Assembly (NCBI RefSeq): GCF_902705875.1
Contig: NZ_CACSIK010000001.1
Location: 1,481,994-1,545,993, forward strand
DNA: 64,000 nucleotides
Origin: Zhongshania aliphaticivorans
Lineage (GTDB): Bacteria > Pseudomonadota > Gammaproteobacteria > Pseudomonadales > Spongiibacteraceae
Reading direction: 5' to 3'
The notes beneath the pieces are model-generated. The model was not told the DNA's origin and did not search any database. It saw only the letters and a list, made by a program, of their open reading frames with translations. Made by a program: the position numbers and the translations under genes. Shown here piece after piece: positions 55,768-64,000 of this stretch (the stretch's first letter is position 1; each line of letters starts with the position of its first letter).

Positions 55768-58290
55768 ATGACCTTGAAAAGTCCTGTTTTTTGTTTTCGC
55801 CGTTCCGCTTTAGCATCCGCTATTGTGTTGTGCTCGTCATACTCTATGGCAGCCACTGTTTTAGAAGAAGTTATCGTCACCGCCACAATACGGGCGGAGA
55901 GTTTGCAAGATGTGCCTGTTTCCGTGAATGCGGTGTCAGGTGATAAAATGATGGAAGCGGGTATTAGCAAGATTGAAGACCTGCAAGCCTATGTTCCCAA
56001 CTTAACCATGTCTGAAACTGGCATTGGTACTAATATTTATATTCGTGGTATTGGTTCAGGTATTAACCCCGGTTTTGAGCAATCGGTTGGTATGTATTTT
56101 GATGGTGTGAGTTACGGCCGAGCTCAGCTGACTCGGGCACCGTTTTTGGATCTTCAACGGGTTGAGGTATTGCGTGGGCCGCAAAATATATTGTTTGGTA
56201 AAAACAGTATAGCCGGCGCGTTGAGTTTGATTTCTGCTCGTCCCGGTCAAGAGTTTGAGGGATTGGTTTCTGGTACTTACGAGGTAGAAACCAACGAGAA
56301 GGTCTTAGATCTTATGGTTTCTGGCCCATTGACTGACGATTTGGGTGCGCGATTAGCCATTCGCAAGCGTGAGACAGATGGTTATATGGAAAACCTAACG
56401 CTGAATCGTGATGAGCCACAGCGTGATGAGCAGACAATCCGTTTGATTGTGGACTGGGATGTGAATCCAGATTTAACGGCGTCATTAAAAATGGAAATGG
56501 GCCAGTTTGATGTTAATGGGCGTCAGGTTGAAATTATTAATGACCAACCCTCTACATCATCTACAACGCAGTTTACAGGCAAAACCTACGGTCAAATTCT
56601 TGATGATACCGAAATTGCTATTGCTGGAATTCCTTTGGCTACGGTAGATGCTGATTCTTCCGTTCTAAATAATTACCAAGATTTTAAGCGCTCCTCAAAT
56701 GGTGATTACAGCTACAACGATACTTATAATGTTACGTTAAACGTAGATTATGCTTGGGGTGAGCACCAGTTTACCTTTATTACGGGTATTTTAGGCTATG
56801 ACACAGAAGAGCTCTGTGATTGTGACTTCACAGGTGCAGAGGTTTTTGCTGTTGCAGCTGAAGAGGAATACAGCCAATTTAGCCAAGAGATTCGTTGGGT
56901 ATCACCAGTAGGTGAAACCTTTGAGTTCATTGGTGGCGGTTTTTACCAGAAAAGTGAGCTCGATTTCTTCGATAGTATTCAGGTCACAAGTGACATCTTA
57001 CCTCAGTTGTTAAATGCTCAAGATTTACAAACACTGGGCGCGAGTGGTGAAGCACCTCCGTTTGATGTGACTGGCGGTTTGTTAGGGCTTGGCTTGGGTG
57101 GTGTCGGTGATGCGGGGACTGAGGTAGAAAACTTGGGTACTCCACGTACTTTTAGTTCAGACGCTGAATTGTTTTCGGTTTTTTTGCAAACCACATGGAA
57201 TATTACCGATTTGTTCCGCGCTACCTTTGGTGGTCGTTATTCTTATGAAGAAAAAGATGGGTCTCGCCAGTTAGAATTAAGTGACTTATCAACCGGAGAA
57301 ATTCGTCCAGAGGGCGAAGTTGATACCGTTGTTGCAAAGAATTTTTCCGCAGAACGCCATGATTTAAAGGGTTCTCGTTCTGAGGGTAATTTTGCGCCAT
57401 CGGTTAATCTTCAATACGACTGGAGCGATGACGTAATGCTCTATTCTACGGCGAGTATAGGTTATAAATCAGGTGGTTATGATGCCCGCTCAAACGCCTC
57501 GCCAGAAGAAAATGAAGTTCGTGCCATACAAAATACGCTAAACCCAGGTGGCGCTCCGGTTATTGTGGGTAGTTTTGAGTATGAGGAAGAAAAGGCAACT
57601 AGTTTTGAGGTGGGTGCCAAAACGACCTTGTTAGACGGTGCGGCTGAGCTTAATGTTGCGGCGTTCTATACCAAATACGACGATCTGCAAGTCAGTATCT
57701 TTGATGGCACATTGGGTTTTAATGTAGGTAACGCTGGTGCAGCTACCACAATGGGCTTAGAGCTTGACGGACGGATGGCATTAACAGAAAAATTAATGAT
57801 GACCGGTGCGCTTGCGTTCTTGGACTTTGAGTTTACTGACTTTGAAAATGGTCAGTGTTATCAAGGGCAGACGCCAGATGCGGTTAGCTTGAGTGGTACG
57901 GAGTACTGTGATTACAAAGGCAAAACCAATCAGTACGTTGCTGATTACTCAGGCAACATAACGTTTGTTTACACTACAATGGTAAGTAAGGATCTTGAAT
58001 TCCGTGGTGGCGCTGACTTTGTCTTTACGGGTGCTTATAACTCATCGCAGAACCTTGATCCTTCACAAGAGCAAGACGCTTACGTTAAAACCAATGTTCG
58101 CCTGTCTTTAAGTGATGTAGCTAAGGGCTGGGAAGCGGCATTTTTAGTTAAAAATCTGACGGATGAGACGATTATTTCTTATTCTAATGATACGCCGTTA
58201 TCTAGCAGTATTTTTGGTAGCACGGGCCACTACGGTTTTATCGAGGCGCCTCGTACTTACGCGCTTCAGGCTACATACCGCTGGTACTAG
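55768..58290 (+). CDS. TonB-dependent outer-membrane receptor (paralog 2)
   Basis: 840 residues, same architecture as the preceding receptor: signal peptide (ends near SYSMAA), TonB box LEEVIVTATI, near-identical plug, barrel ending in ATYRWY. Insertions relative to paralog 1 occur around residues 265-295 and 410-450 and near 590, consistent with extracellular loops. It has its own upstream region (~180 bases after the terminator, GGAGG before the ATG) and its own terminator, so the two genes can be regulated separately. Ligand unknown; no Fur box, heme or B12 genes are adjacent. Confidence 0.93.
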   Translation: MTLKSPVFCFRRSALASAIVLCSSYSMAATVLEEVIVTATIRAESLQDVPVSVNAVSGDKMMEAGISKIEDLQAYVPNLTMSETGIGTNIYIRGIGSGINPGFEQSVGMYFDGVSYGRAQLTRAPFLDLQRVEVLRGPQNILFGKNSIAGALSLISARPGQEFEGLVSGTYEVETNEKVLDLMVSGPLTDDLGARLAIRKRETDGYMENLTLNRDEPQRDEQTIRLIVDWDVNPDLTASLKMEMGQFDVNGRQVEIINDQPSTSSTTQFTGKTYGQILDDTEIAIAGIPLATVDADSSVLNNYQDFKRSSNGDYSYNDTYNVTLNVDYAWGEHQFTFITGILGYDTEELCDCDFTGAEVFAVAAEEEYSQFSQEIRWVSPVGETFEFIGGGFYQKSELDFFDSIQVTSDILPQLLNAQDLQTLGASGEAPPFDVTGGLLGLGLGGVGDAGTEVENLGTPRTFSSDAELFSVFLQTTWNITDLFRATFGGRYSYEEKDGSRQLELSDLSTGEIRPEGEVDTVVAKNFSAERHDLKGSRSEGNFAPSVNLQYDWSDDVMLYSTASIGYKSGGYDARSNASPEENEVRAIQNTLNPGGAPVIVGSFEYEEEKATSFEVGAKTTLLDGAAELNVAAFYTKYDDLQVSIFDGTLGFNVGNAGAATTMGLELDGRMALTEKLMMTGALAFLDFEFTDFENGQCYQGQTPDAVSLSGTEYCDYKGKTNQYVADYSGNITFVYTTMVSKDLEFRGGADFVFTGAYNSSQNLDPSQEQDAYVKTNVRLSLSDVAKGWEAAFLVKNLTDETIISYSNDTPLSSSIFGSTGHYGFIEAPRTYALQATYRWY

Positions 58291-58313
58291 TATTGCCCTT
58301 GGGGTAGTTTGTT

Positions 58314-58339
58314 AACGCCGCGTTTGCGGCGTTTTTTTT
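58314..58339 (+). terminator. Intrinsic terminator after TonB receptor 2
   Basis: 8-bp GC-rich stem AACGCCGC/GCGGCGTT (58314-58321 with 58326-58333), GTTT loop, followed by T-tract to 58339. Confidence 0.94.
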
Positions 58340-58372
58340 GTCTGTGAGTTTTGTAGGGTAGTTGAATAAACA

Positions 58373-59350
58373 GTGAAAAGTATTGAGCAGTTCGTTCTGG
58401 GTGCGGCGCTAGATTTCTTGAAGAGAGGAGAGGCGGGTTGGCTGTGCACGGTTGTTCAAACCTTTGGCGCATCACCTCGGCCGCTGGGCTCAATGATGGC
58501 GATGAATGCTGAAGGTGCTGTCGTTGGCTCCTTGTCTGGTGGCTGTATAGAAGATGAGTTATTAGCCAAGCTGCATAAGGGCGCATTGGCAAGCCAATTA
58601 CCAGAGATACTAGAATACGGGGTCAGTGCGGAAGAAAATGAACGCTTTGGTTTGCCCTGCGGTGGACGAATGCAGATTTTAATTGAGCCAATCTTTGCTA
58701 CGTCAGACCGTTGTGACAACTTGCAGGCCTTGTGTGATGCTTTAGCTGATCGTCGAGCCATGCGCCGTCAGGTAGATTTACAAAGTGGTCAATGGCAATT
58801 AGAGCATGTTGAAAGTTGTCAGCCTCTAGCGCTTACTCATGATACGTTGACTCAAGATTTTGGACCAAGATATTGTCTGTTGTTAGTTGGTGCTAATGAG
58901 TTGGCGCGTTGTATTTCTGAAATTGCCCTAGCTATGGATTATCGTGTTGTTGTTTGCGACCCTCGTGAAGACCGACGTGAGCACTGGTCCGTAAGTGGTG
59001 CTGAATTATGTGGATTAATGCCGGATGAGGCGGTGAGTCAGTTTTCTGACCCTTTTACGGCGGTGATTACTTTAACCCACGACCCTAGGATTGACGATAT
59101 GGCGTTAATGCAGGCGCTTACCGAACCCCTCTTTTATGTTGGCGCTCTGGGATCAGAGCGAACCTCGCAAAAAAGGCGTCAACGCCTTAAGCAGCTTGAT
59201 CTTAGTGATAAACAAATTGGCCGTTTATATGCACCGGTGGGTTTGGCTATTGGCAGTAAGTCCGCAATGGAAATTGCAGTCGCAGTCATGGCGCAGTTGA
59301 CCCAGTTACGGGCATCTATTCAGAGCGGCAAAGGTGGTGTTCGTGTTTAA
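58373..59350 (+). CDS. XdhC/CoxI-family molybdenum-cofactor insertion protein
   Basis: 325 residues. N-terminal XdhC_CoxI domain (TFGASPRPLGSMMAMNAEGAVVGSLSGGCIEDEL) and C-terminal Rossmann domain (LLLVGANELARCISEIALAMDYRVVVCDPREDRREHW, then YVGALGSERTSQKRRQRL). Proteins of this family bind and sulfurate Moco for xanthine dehydrogenase or related hydroxylases. Starts at GTG 58373. The next gene, a MobA-like cytidylyltransferase, overlaps its end, but no molybdenum hydroxylase subunits are in the window. Confidence 0.88.
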   Translation: MKSIEQFVLGAALDFLKRGEAGWLCTVVQTFGASPRPLGSMMAMNAEGAVVGSLSGGCIEDELLAKLHKGALASQLPEILEYGVSAEENERFGLPCGGRMQILIEPIFATSDRCDNLQALCDALADRRAMRRQVDLQSGQWQLEHVESCQPLALTHDTLTQDFGPRYCLLLVGANELARCISEIALAMDYRVVVCDPREDRREHWSVSGAELCGLMPDEAVSQFSDPFTAVITLTHDPRIDDMALMQALTEPLFYVGALGSERTSQKRRQRLKQLDLSDKQIGRLYAPVGLAIGSKSAMEIAVAVMAQLTQLRASIQSGKGGVRV

Positions 59351-59951
59351 CGGGGATGCCCTCCCTGTGCTTATTCTTGCCGCTGGGAAAAGTCGGCGGT
59401 TTGGCAGTGCGGATAAGCGGTTTACGAAACTTCCCCATGGCGGCGTACTTATTAATGCCTTGATTCGTCGAGTGAGAAAAGCAGGGCTGGATGCCTATGT
59501 GGTGATAGACCCAGAAGATGATGTATCTGCGCTTATTGATGCTCCCTGCCTTTATGCGGCAAATGCTAAGCGTGGTATGGGGGCAAGTATTGCGGATGCG
59601 GTTGCTATGGTTATGGCGCAATCTGCCGCGCCATCGTTATTATTGATGCCGGCTGATCTTCCTCTTATTCGTATTTCCTCTTTACGGCGTGTTGCTGCTA
59701 GGGCGGTGGCGGATAAAATTATCATTCCTCGTTATGGCGAGCAGCGGGGGCACCCTGTTGCGTTTGGCAGGCATTTTTGGTGTGATTTGAGTCAGTTGTC
59801 ACAAGATGAAGGCGCTCGCAGTATCATTGCTGCTGCTGACGAGGCGGGCCTAGATATTGTCGGCCTTGATGATGAAGGTATAATTCTAGACGCAGATACT
59901 CCTGAGCAGATGCAATCGCTATTACAGAAGTTGCGCCCCGTTTTAAACTAA
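59334..59951 (+). CDS. MobA-like molybdenum-cofactor nucleotidyltransferase (MocA-type)
   Basis: 205 residues. NTP-transferase signature LPVLILAAGKSRRFGSADKRF near the start, LLLMPADLPLIRISSL with the metal-binding Asp, and GQRGHPVAFG, typical of MocA/MobA-related cytidylyltransferases that make MCD cofactor for hydroxylases. GTG 59334 or GTG 59340 could start translation; both overlap xdhC. Its TAA overlaps the LysR stop codon on the opposite strand by two bases. Confidence 0.85.
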   Translation: MVFVFNGDALPVLILAAGKSRRFGSADKRFTKLPHGGVLINALIRRVRKAGLDAYVVIDPEDDVSALIDAPCLYAANAKRGMGASIADAVAMVMAQSAAPSLLLMPADLPLIRISSLRRVAARAVADKIIIPRYGEQRGHPVAFGRHFWCDLSQLSQDEGARSIIAAADEAGLDIVGLDDEGIILDADTPEQMQSLLQKLRPVLN

Positions 59952-60832
59952 CGGAATTTATCTTCCCGAGCGTCTTTGAGTAATTCAATAAATGCTTCAG
60001 CGGCGTTCGACAGGCTGCGATTCCGGTGATGCACGCAGCCCAATGTTCTACTTAGTGTTTGTTCTTCCCATTCCAATGCGGTGACACTGTCATCAAGTAA
60101 TGTAAGCGGTAATATGCTCCAGCCCAGTCCAATGCTTACCATTACTTTGATGGTTTCTAGGTAATTGGTAGACATGCCAATGGTCATTTTTAAGCCGCGT
60201 TGGTCAAACAAGTCCTTGATGATCTGTCCCGTATAGGTGTTTAAACCTGGCGGTAATGCGGTGTATTGGCTGAGCATTTCTGTAGTCACTGATTGATTGT
60301 GTGCCAGGGCGTGGTTGTGAGCGACGGCAACTTTCAGTGGGTCTTCCCAGATTGGTATTGACTGTAGCTGCTGTTCACTGGTTGGGGCGAGGGTGATAAC
60401 GGCTAAGTCCATTTCGCCGTGTAGGATAAGTTGGTGAGCCTGCTCGGAATCCATAAAATCGATATCTAATTTTACATCTGGGTATAGCTGGCTGTACTTG
60501 CGTAAAATTGGAGGGAGGCGATGTAGGCCAATATGATGGCTAATTCCCATTGATAAGCGACCGCTGACGTGGCCACGTAAATCATGGATGCTGCGAACCG
60601 CTTCTTTTATATCTTGGAGAATGCGCCGGCTTTGAGGCAGCAAGGCATGGCCTGCTTCAGTTAAGTGAACGTTGCGGCCAATGCGATCAAATAATTTACA
60701 GTTAAGCTGGCTTTCAAGTGTGGCGATACGCTTGCTCACCGCCGGTTGGGTGATAAATAACTGCTCGGCCGCAAGCGAAAAAGAGTGCAGTTCGGCGACG
60801 GCAAGAAAGGCTTTTAAAGATTCGGTGTCCAT
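59948..60832 (-). CDS. LysR-family transcriptional regulator, divergent from leuC
   Basis: 294 residues. N-terminal winged HTH MDTESLKAFLAVAELHSFSLAAEQLFITQPAVSKRIATLESQL is textbook LysR; the effector domain (~90-294) follows with the usual hinge. Position divergent from leuC is shared with Pseudomonas and allied bacteria, so it may control leuCDB or a linked process, but the effector is unknown. Confidence 0.9.
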   Translation of the reverse strand: MDTESLKAFLAVAELHSFSLAAEQLFITQPAVSKRIATLESQLNCKLFDRIGRNVHLTEAGHALLPQSRRILQDIKEAVRSIHDLRGHVSGRLSMGISHHIGLHRLPPILRKYSQLYPDVKLDIDFMDSEQAHQLILHGEMDLAVITLAPTSEQQLQSIPIWEDPLKVAVAHNHALAHNQSVTTEMLSQYTALPPGLNTYTGQIIKDLFDQRGLKMTIGMSTNYLETIKVMVSIGLGWSILPLTLLDDSVTALEWEEQTLSRTLGCVHHRNRSLSNAAEAFIELLKDAREDKFR

Positions 60833-60868
60833 GTTGCTAGTGTATTTCTATTCCTTGTGGTTATGCAA

Positions 60869-60882
60869 ATAATGAAAATTAT
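60869..60882. promoter_or_regulatory. Possible LysR-type operator dyad
   Basis: ATAAT-GAAA-ATTAT dyad in the lysR-leuC intergenic region, inside a wider imperfect palindrome CAAAT...ATTTG. Size and position (about 40 bases before the lysR start) suit a LysR-type autoregulatory site. Weak evidence. Confidence 0.35.
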
Positions 60883-61010
60883 GAATTTGTTTTATTTGTT
60901 GCCGCTTAGTAATATTGCGGCTCTGAATTCTATCTGTTGCTAGGTCAACGGATATTCTTGATAGGGTAATACGTTAAATACCTTTGGGTAGGACAAAACG
61001 GGGCAGGATT

Positions 61011-62432
61011 ATGGCTGGACAAACGCTTTACGACAAACTCTGGAATGCGCACCTTGTAAAGGAGCGCGATGACGGAACTGCTTTGCTGTATATAGACCGT
61101 CATTTAGTACACGAAGTCACGTCGCCACAGGCGTTTGAGGGCTTGCGTTTGGCTGGGCGTGAACCTTGGCGGATTACGGCAAATATTGCCACGCCTGACC
61201 ATAATGTTCCTACCGAATTGCTTGAACGTAGTGGCGGTGTTGAAGCTATTGCCGATGAGGTGTCACGGATACAGGTGCGAACCTTGGATGATAACTGTGA
61301 TGAGTTTGGGATTACAGAGTTCCCAATAAATGATGTGCGTCAGGGTATTGTGCATGTTGTTGGGCCGGAACAGGGCGCTACGCTACCGGGTATGACGGTA
61401 GTGTGTGGTGATTCGCATACCGCAACTCACGGTGCTTTAGGTGCTTTGGCGCATGGTATTGGTACTTCTGAGGTAGAGCATGTTTTAGCCACTCAGTGCC
61501 TTATCCAAAAGAAAAGTAAGAACATGCTGGTTCGAGTAGATGGTGAGCTGGGAGCTGGGGTAACTGCTAAAGACGTCGTATTAGCGATCATTGGCAAAAT
61601 TGGTACGGCCGGTGGTACGGGATACGCTATTGAATTTGGTGGTGATGCGATCCGTAAATTGTCCATGGAAGGCCGTATGACCGTTTGTAATATGGCGATC
61701 GAAGGCGGTGCGCGGGTAGGTATGGTGGCCGTCGATGAGCTGACTATTGAGTATGTGAAAGGTCGTCCATTTGCGCCGAATGAGAGCGAGTGGCCGCTGG
61801 CCTTGGCGTATTGGGATACCTTGCACAGTGATGATGACGCGGTGTTTGATAAAACCGTGGTCTTAAATGGTGCTGATATTATTCCTCAGGTTACTTGGGG
61901 TACAAGTCCTGAGATGGTGTTGCCGGTAAGTAGCCGAGTGCCAAGCCCAGATGATTACAGTGATGCAGCAAAACGTAGTGGCTGTGAGCGAGCGCTTCAG
62001 TATATGGGGCTGACAGCAGGGCAAGCGATAACGGATATTAAACTTGATCGTGTGTTTATTGGCTCATGTACTAACTCAAGAATAGAAGATTTACGTGATG
62101 CTGCCGCAGTAGTTCGCGGTAAAAAGGTGGCGAGCAATGTTAAAGAAGCATTGGTTGTTCCCGGTTCCGGATTAGTCAAAAAGCAGGCTGAGGCTGAGGG
62201 ATTGGATAAAATATTTTTAGAAGCAGGGCTATTGTGGAGAGAGCCAGGTTGTTCAATGTGTCTAGCTATGAATGCCGATAAATTAGGTTCTGGCGAGCAC
62301 TGCGCATCTACATCTAATCGCAATTTTGAAGGCCGTCAGGGCTTCGGTGGCCGTACTCATCTCGTCAGCCCAGCAATGGCAGCTGCAGCTGCGATAGCAG
62401 GTCATTTCGTCGACGTACGAGAATGGATATAA
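61011..62432 (+). CDS. leuC: 3-isopropylmalate dehydratase large subunit LeuC
   Basis: 473 residues, aconitase superfamily, isomerises 2- to 3-isopropylmalate in leucine synthesis. Conserved DNVP/DHNVPT-like segment [43 protein letters not shown], the 4Fe-4S ligand region [17 protein letters not shown] and [11 protein letters not shown] are present. The frame opens at 60984, but ATG 61011 ([11 protein letters not shown]) matches the normal start. Confidence 0.96.
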   Translation: MAGQTLYDKLWNAHLVKERDDGTALLYIDRHLVHEVTSPQAFEGLRLAGREPWRITANIATPDHNVPTELLERSGGVEAIADEVSRIQVRTLDDNCDEFGITEFPINDVRQGIVHVVGPEQGATLPGMTVVCGDSHTATHGALGALAHGIGTSEVEHVLATQCLIQKKSKNMLVRVDGELGAGVTAKDVVLAIIGKIGTAGGTGYAIEFGGDAIRKLSMEGRMTVCNMAIEGGARVGMVAVDELTIEYVKGRPFAPNESEWPLALAYWDTLHSDDDAVFDKTVVLNGADIIPQVTWGTSPEMVLPVSSRVPSPDDYSDAAKRSGCERALQYMGLTAGQAITDIKLDRVFIGSCTNSRIEDLRDAAAVVRGKKVASNVKEALVVPGSGLVKKQAEAEGLDKIFLEAGLLWREPGCSMCLAMNADKLGSGEHCASTSNRNFEGRQGFGGRTHLVSPAMAAAAAIAGHFVDVREWI

Positions 62433-62442
62433 GGAGTTTATG

Positions 62443-63090
62443 ATGAAAGCATTTACAGTATTAGAAGGTATTGTTGCGCCAATGGATCGCGCCAATGTTG
62501 ATACCGACATGATTATTCCTAAGCAGTTTTTGAAATCGATAAAGCGTAGTGGCTTTGGTCCAAATTTGTTTGACGAATTGCGCTACCTTGACGAAGGTCA
62601 GCCAGGACAAGATTGCGCTGGTCGTCCAGTTAATCCCGATTTTCCCTTGAATTTTCCTCGTTACAGTGGGGCCTCGGTACTTATTGCGCGTGAAAATTTT
62701 GGCTGTGGATCTAGCCGTGAACATGCGCCTTGGGCGTTAGAGGATTATGGTTTTTGCTGTGTGATTGCACCGAGTTTTGCCGATATCTTCTTTAATAACT
62801 GCTTTAAGAATGGTGTATTGCCAATTGTGTTAGCCGCGGACAAAGTCGACGAGATATTCACGGCGATGTATGCCTGTGAAGGTTATACTCTGAAAGTTGA
62901 TTTGGCTGCGCAAACGGTCGTTACGCCAGAGGGTGAGTCAATAAGCTTTGAAGTAGATAGTTTTCGTAAATATTGCTTGCTCAATGGCTTAGATGACATT
63001 GGTTTAACCCTCCAAGACGCCGATGATATTCGTGCATTTGAAGGGCAGTGGCAGAAAAAAACGCCTTGGTTATTTCGCGAGCACGTCTAG
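62443..63090 (+). CDS. leuD: 3-isopropylmalate dehydratase small subunit LeuD
   Basis: 215 residues. [31 protein letters not shown] and [21 protein letters not shown] are the swivel-domain hallmarks. AAGGAG lies 6 bases before the second of two adjacent ATGs (62443), which I chose; 62440 is equally readable. Complex partner of LeuC. Confidence 0.96.
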   Translation: MKAFTVLEGIVAPMDRANVDTDMIIPKQFLKSIKRSGFGPNLFDELRYLDEGQPGQDCAGRPVNPDFPLNFPRYSGASVLIARENFGCGSSREHAPWALEDYGFCCVIAPSFADIFFNNCFKNGVLPIVLAADKVDEIFTAMYACEGYTLKVDLAAQTVVTPEGESISFEVDSFRKYCLLNGLDDIGLTLQDADDIRAFEGQWQKKTPWLFREHV

Positions 63091-63131
63091 TGATAGCGGT
63101 GTGGTAAATAAGAATAGTTATTTTAAAGGAT

Positions 63132-64000
63132 ATGAGTGTGACAGAGTCTCAACAACGAAATATTGCAGTGCTAGCCGGAGACGGTATCGGGCTAGAAATT
63201 ATGGCAGAAGCCGCCAAAGTTCTAGAGTGGGTGAATCAATCTAAAAACTTGGGTCTAGTACTCCAGCATGCCTTAGTTGGTGGTTCGGCTATCGACGCGT
63301 TCGGTACAGCGCTGCCAGATGAAACTTTTGCTATTTGCGAAAAGGCTGACGCGATCTTACTTGGTGCGGTGGGTGGTCCTAAGTGGGATAAGCTCCCCGT
63401 GGCCGAACGCCCTGAAAAAGCTGGCTTATTAGAAATTCGTAAGCGTTTAGATCTATTCGGTAATTTGCGGCCAGCGATTTTATATCCGCAATTGGCCGAT
63501 GCGTCTTCGCTGAAGGCGGATATCGTAGCGGGCTTGGATATTCTCATTGTTCGTGAGTTGACTGGCGGCATTTACTTTGGACAGCCTCGCGGTATTCGTG
63601 AGTTAGAAAATGGCGAGCGCGAAGGTTACAACACCTACGTCTACAATGAGTCGCAAATTCGCCGGATCGCAAAGGTGGCCTTTGAGCTAGCTCAGAAACG
63701 TGGCGGCCGTCTTTGTTCGGTAGATAAAGCGAACGTGCTTGAAGTGACTATGTTGTGGCGTGAAGTGGTTGAGGAAATGGCCAAAGATTATCCCGATGTA
63801 GAATTGAGTCATATGTATGTTGATAATGCGGCCATGCAGTTGGTTCGCGCACCTAAGCAATTTGATGTTGTGGTTACCGGAAATATGTTTGGCGATATCT
63901 TGTCGGATGCGGCGGCAATGTTGACGGGGTCCATCGGCATGCTGCCGTCCGCCTCTTTGGATGTTAATGGTCGCGGAATGTACGAGCCTTGTCATGGTTC
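63132..64000 (+). CDS. leuB: 3-isopropylmalate dehydrogenase LeuB (3' truncated by window edge)
   Basis: 289 codons visible before the window ends. [122 protein letters not shown] match LeuB throughout. Catalyses the NAD-dependent oxidative decarboxylation step of leucine synthesis. ATG 63132 lies very close to AAAGGA, so GTG 63138, six bases later, may be the used start. One unusual residue: TGNMFGD where TDNMFGD is typical. Confidence 0.94.
   Translation, partial: MSVTESQQRNIAVLAGDGIGLEIMAEAAKVLEWVNQSKNLGLVLQHALVGGSAIDAFGTALPDETFAICEKADAILLGAVGGPKWDKLPVAERPEKAGLLEIRKRLDLFGNLRPAILYPQLADASSLKADIVAGLDILIVRELTGGIYFGQPRGIRELENGEREGYNTYVYNESQIRRIAKVAFELAQKRGGRLCSVDKANVLEVTMLWREVVEEMAKDYPDVELSHMYVDNAAMQLVRAPKQFDVVVTGNMFGDILSDAAAMLTGSIGMLPSASLDVNGRGMYEPCHG

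Noticed and set aside
60833..61010. Leader-peptide attenuator for leuC
   Set aside because: No Leu-codon-rich short ORF and no terminator/antiterminator pair seen in the lysR-leuC region.

Overview
The window is a stretch of ordinary-looking chromosome from a gammaproteobacterium. TonB-dependent receptors, class II fumarase, complete CcmA-I cytochrome c maturation genes, Smc-ZipA-LigA order, LysR-leuCDB order, a YtfJ protein and a DUF3604/PPIase/HupE operon together suggest a marine, respiratory, Cellvibrionales/Spongiibacteraceae-like organism. That placement is inferred from gene content only. I recognise no tRNA, rRNA, CRISPR array, insertion sequence or prophage.

Layout. 1-2.5 kb: the 3' part of a two-partner-secretion TpsB translocator and a repetitive secreted protein. 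2.6-5.5 kb: a minus-strand PhoPQ-like two-component operon with PepSY and glycine-zipper envelope proteins. 5.5-13.2 kb: GST, His-rich protein, the DUF3604-PPIase-HupE operon, a lipoprotein, a YbfF-like esterase and a DUF2971 protein. 13.2-21.5 kb: GMC oxidoreductase, truC, SRPBCC protein, ytfJ, a K+ channel with a zinc ribbon, bioA, fumC and a DCC protein. 21.5-30.2 kb: tesA divergent from a YbbA/YbbP-type ABC system, TetR, nitroreductase, mdh, ttcA. 30.3-37.2 kb: the unusual locus. 37.3-44.5 kb: ccmABCDEFGHI. 44.6-52.9 kb: smc, zipA, ligA, a lysozyme-like lipoprotein, gloA, a flavodoxin. 53.1-60 kb: two tandem paralogous TonB receptors, xdhC, a MobA-like transferase. 60-64 kb: LysR, leuC, leuD and the start of leuB.

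The main discovery candidate is 30.3-37.2 kb. It holds a reduced flagellar switch locus with no flagellum: a 232-residue mini-FliF, then FliG, an HptB-like phosphotransfer protein, FliM, FliN, a small membrane protein, a FleN/FlhG ATPase, a CheY-like receiver and a CheA that stops before its kinase domain. No rod, hook, filament, export, stator, FlhF, FliA, CheW, CheB or CheZ gene is present in the window. The surviving genes keep the order they have in polar-flagellar clusters of Pseudomonas-like bacteria, including the position next to ccmA, so the locus looks like an ancestral flagellar region pruned to its inner-membrane/cytoplasmic switch. All reading frames are intact, which argues for selected function. 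The FliG torque helix has lost its characteristic charges, the CheY-like protein lacks one active-site Asp and the conserved Lys, and CheA lacks its ATPase. In contrast the FliF-FliG tail, the FliG EHPQ motif, the FliM N-terminal CheY-binding peptide, FliM GGxG and the FliN SpoA domain are kept. Two near-palindromes upstream of the mini-FliF and one upstream of fliM match the FleQ box, and sigma-54-type -24/-12 elements sit beside them, so flagellar-type control appears retained. I infer an exapted C-ring-like scaffold, perhaps for polarity, positioning or signalling, and not a rotary motor.

All calls come from reading translations and DNA by eye. Family assignments rest on remembered motifs, and no searches were run.
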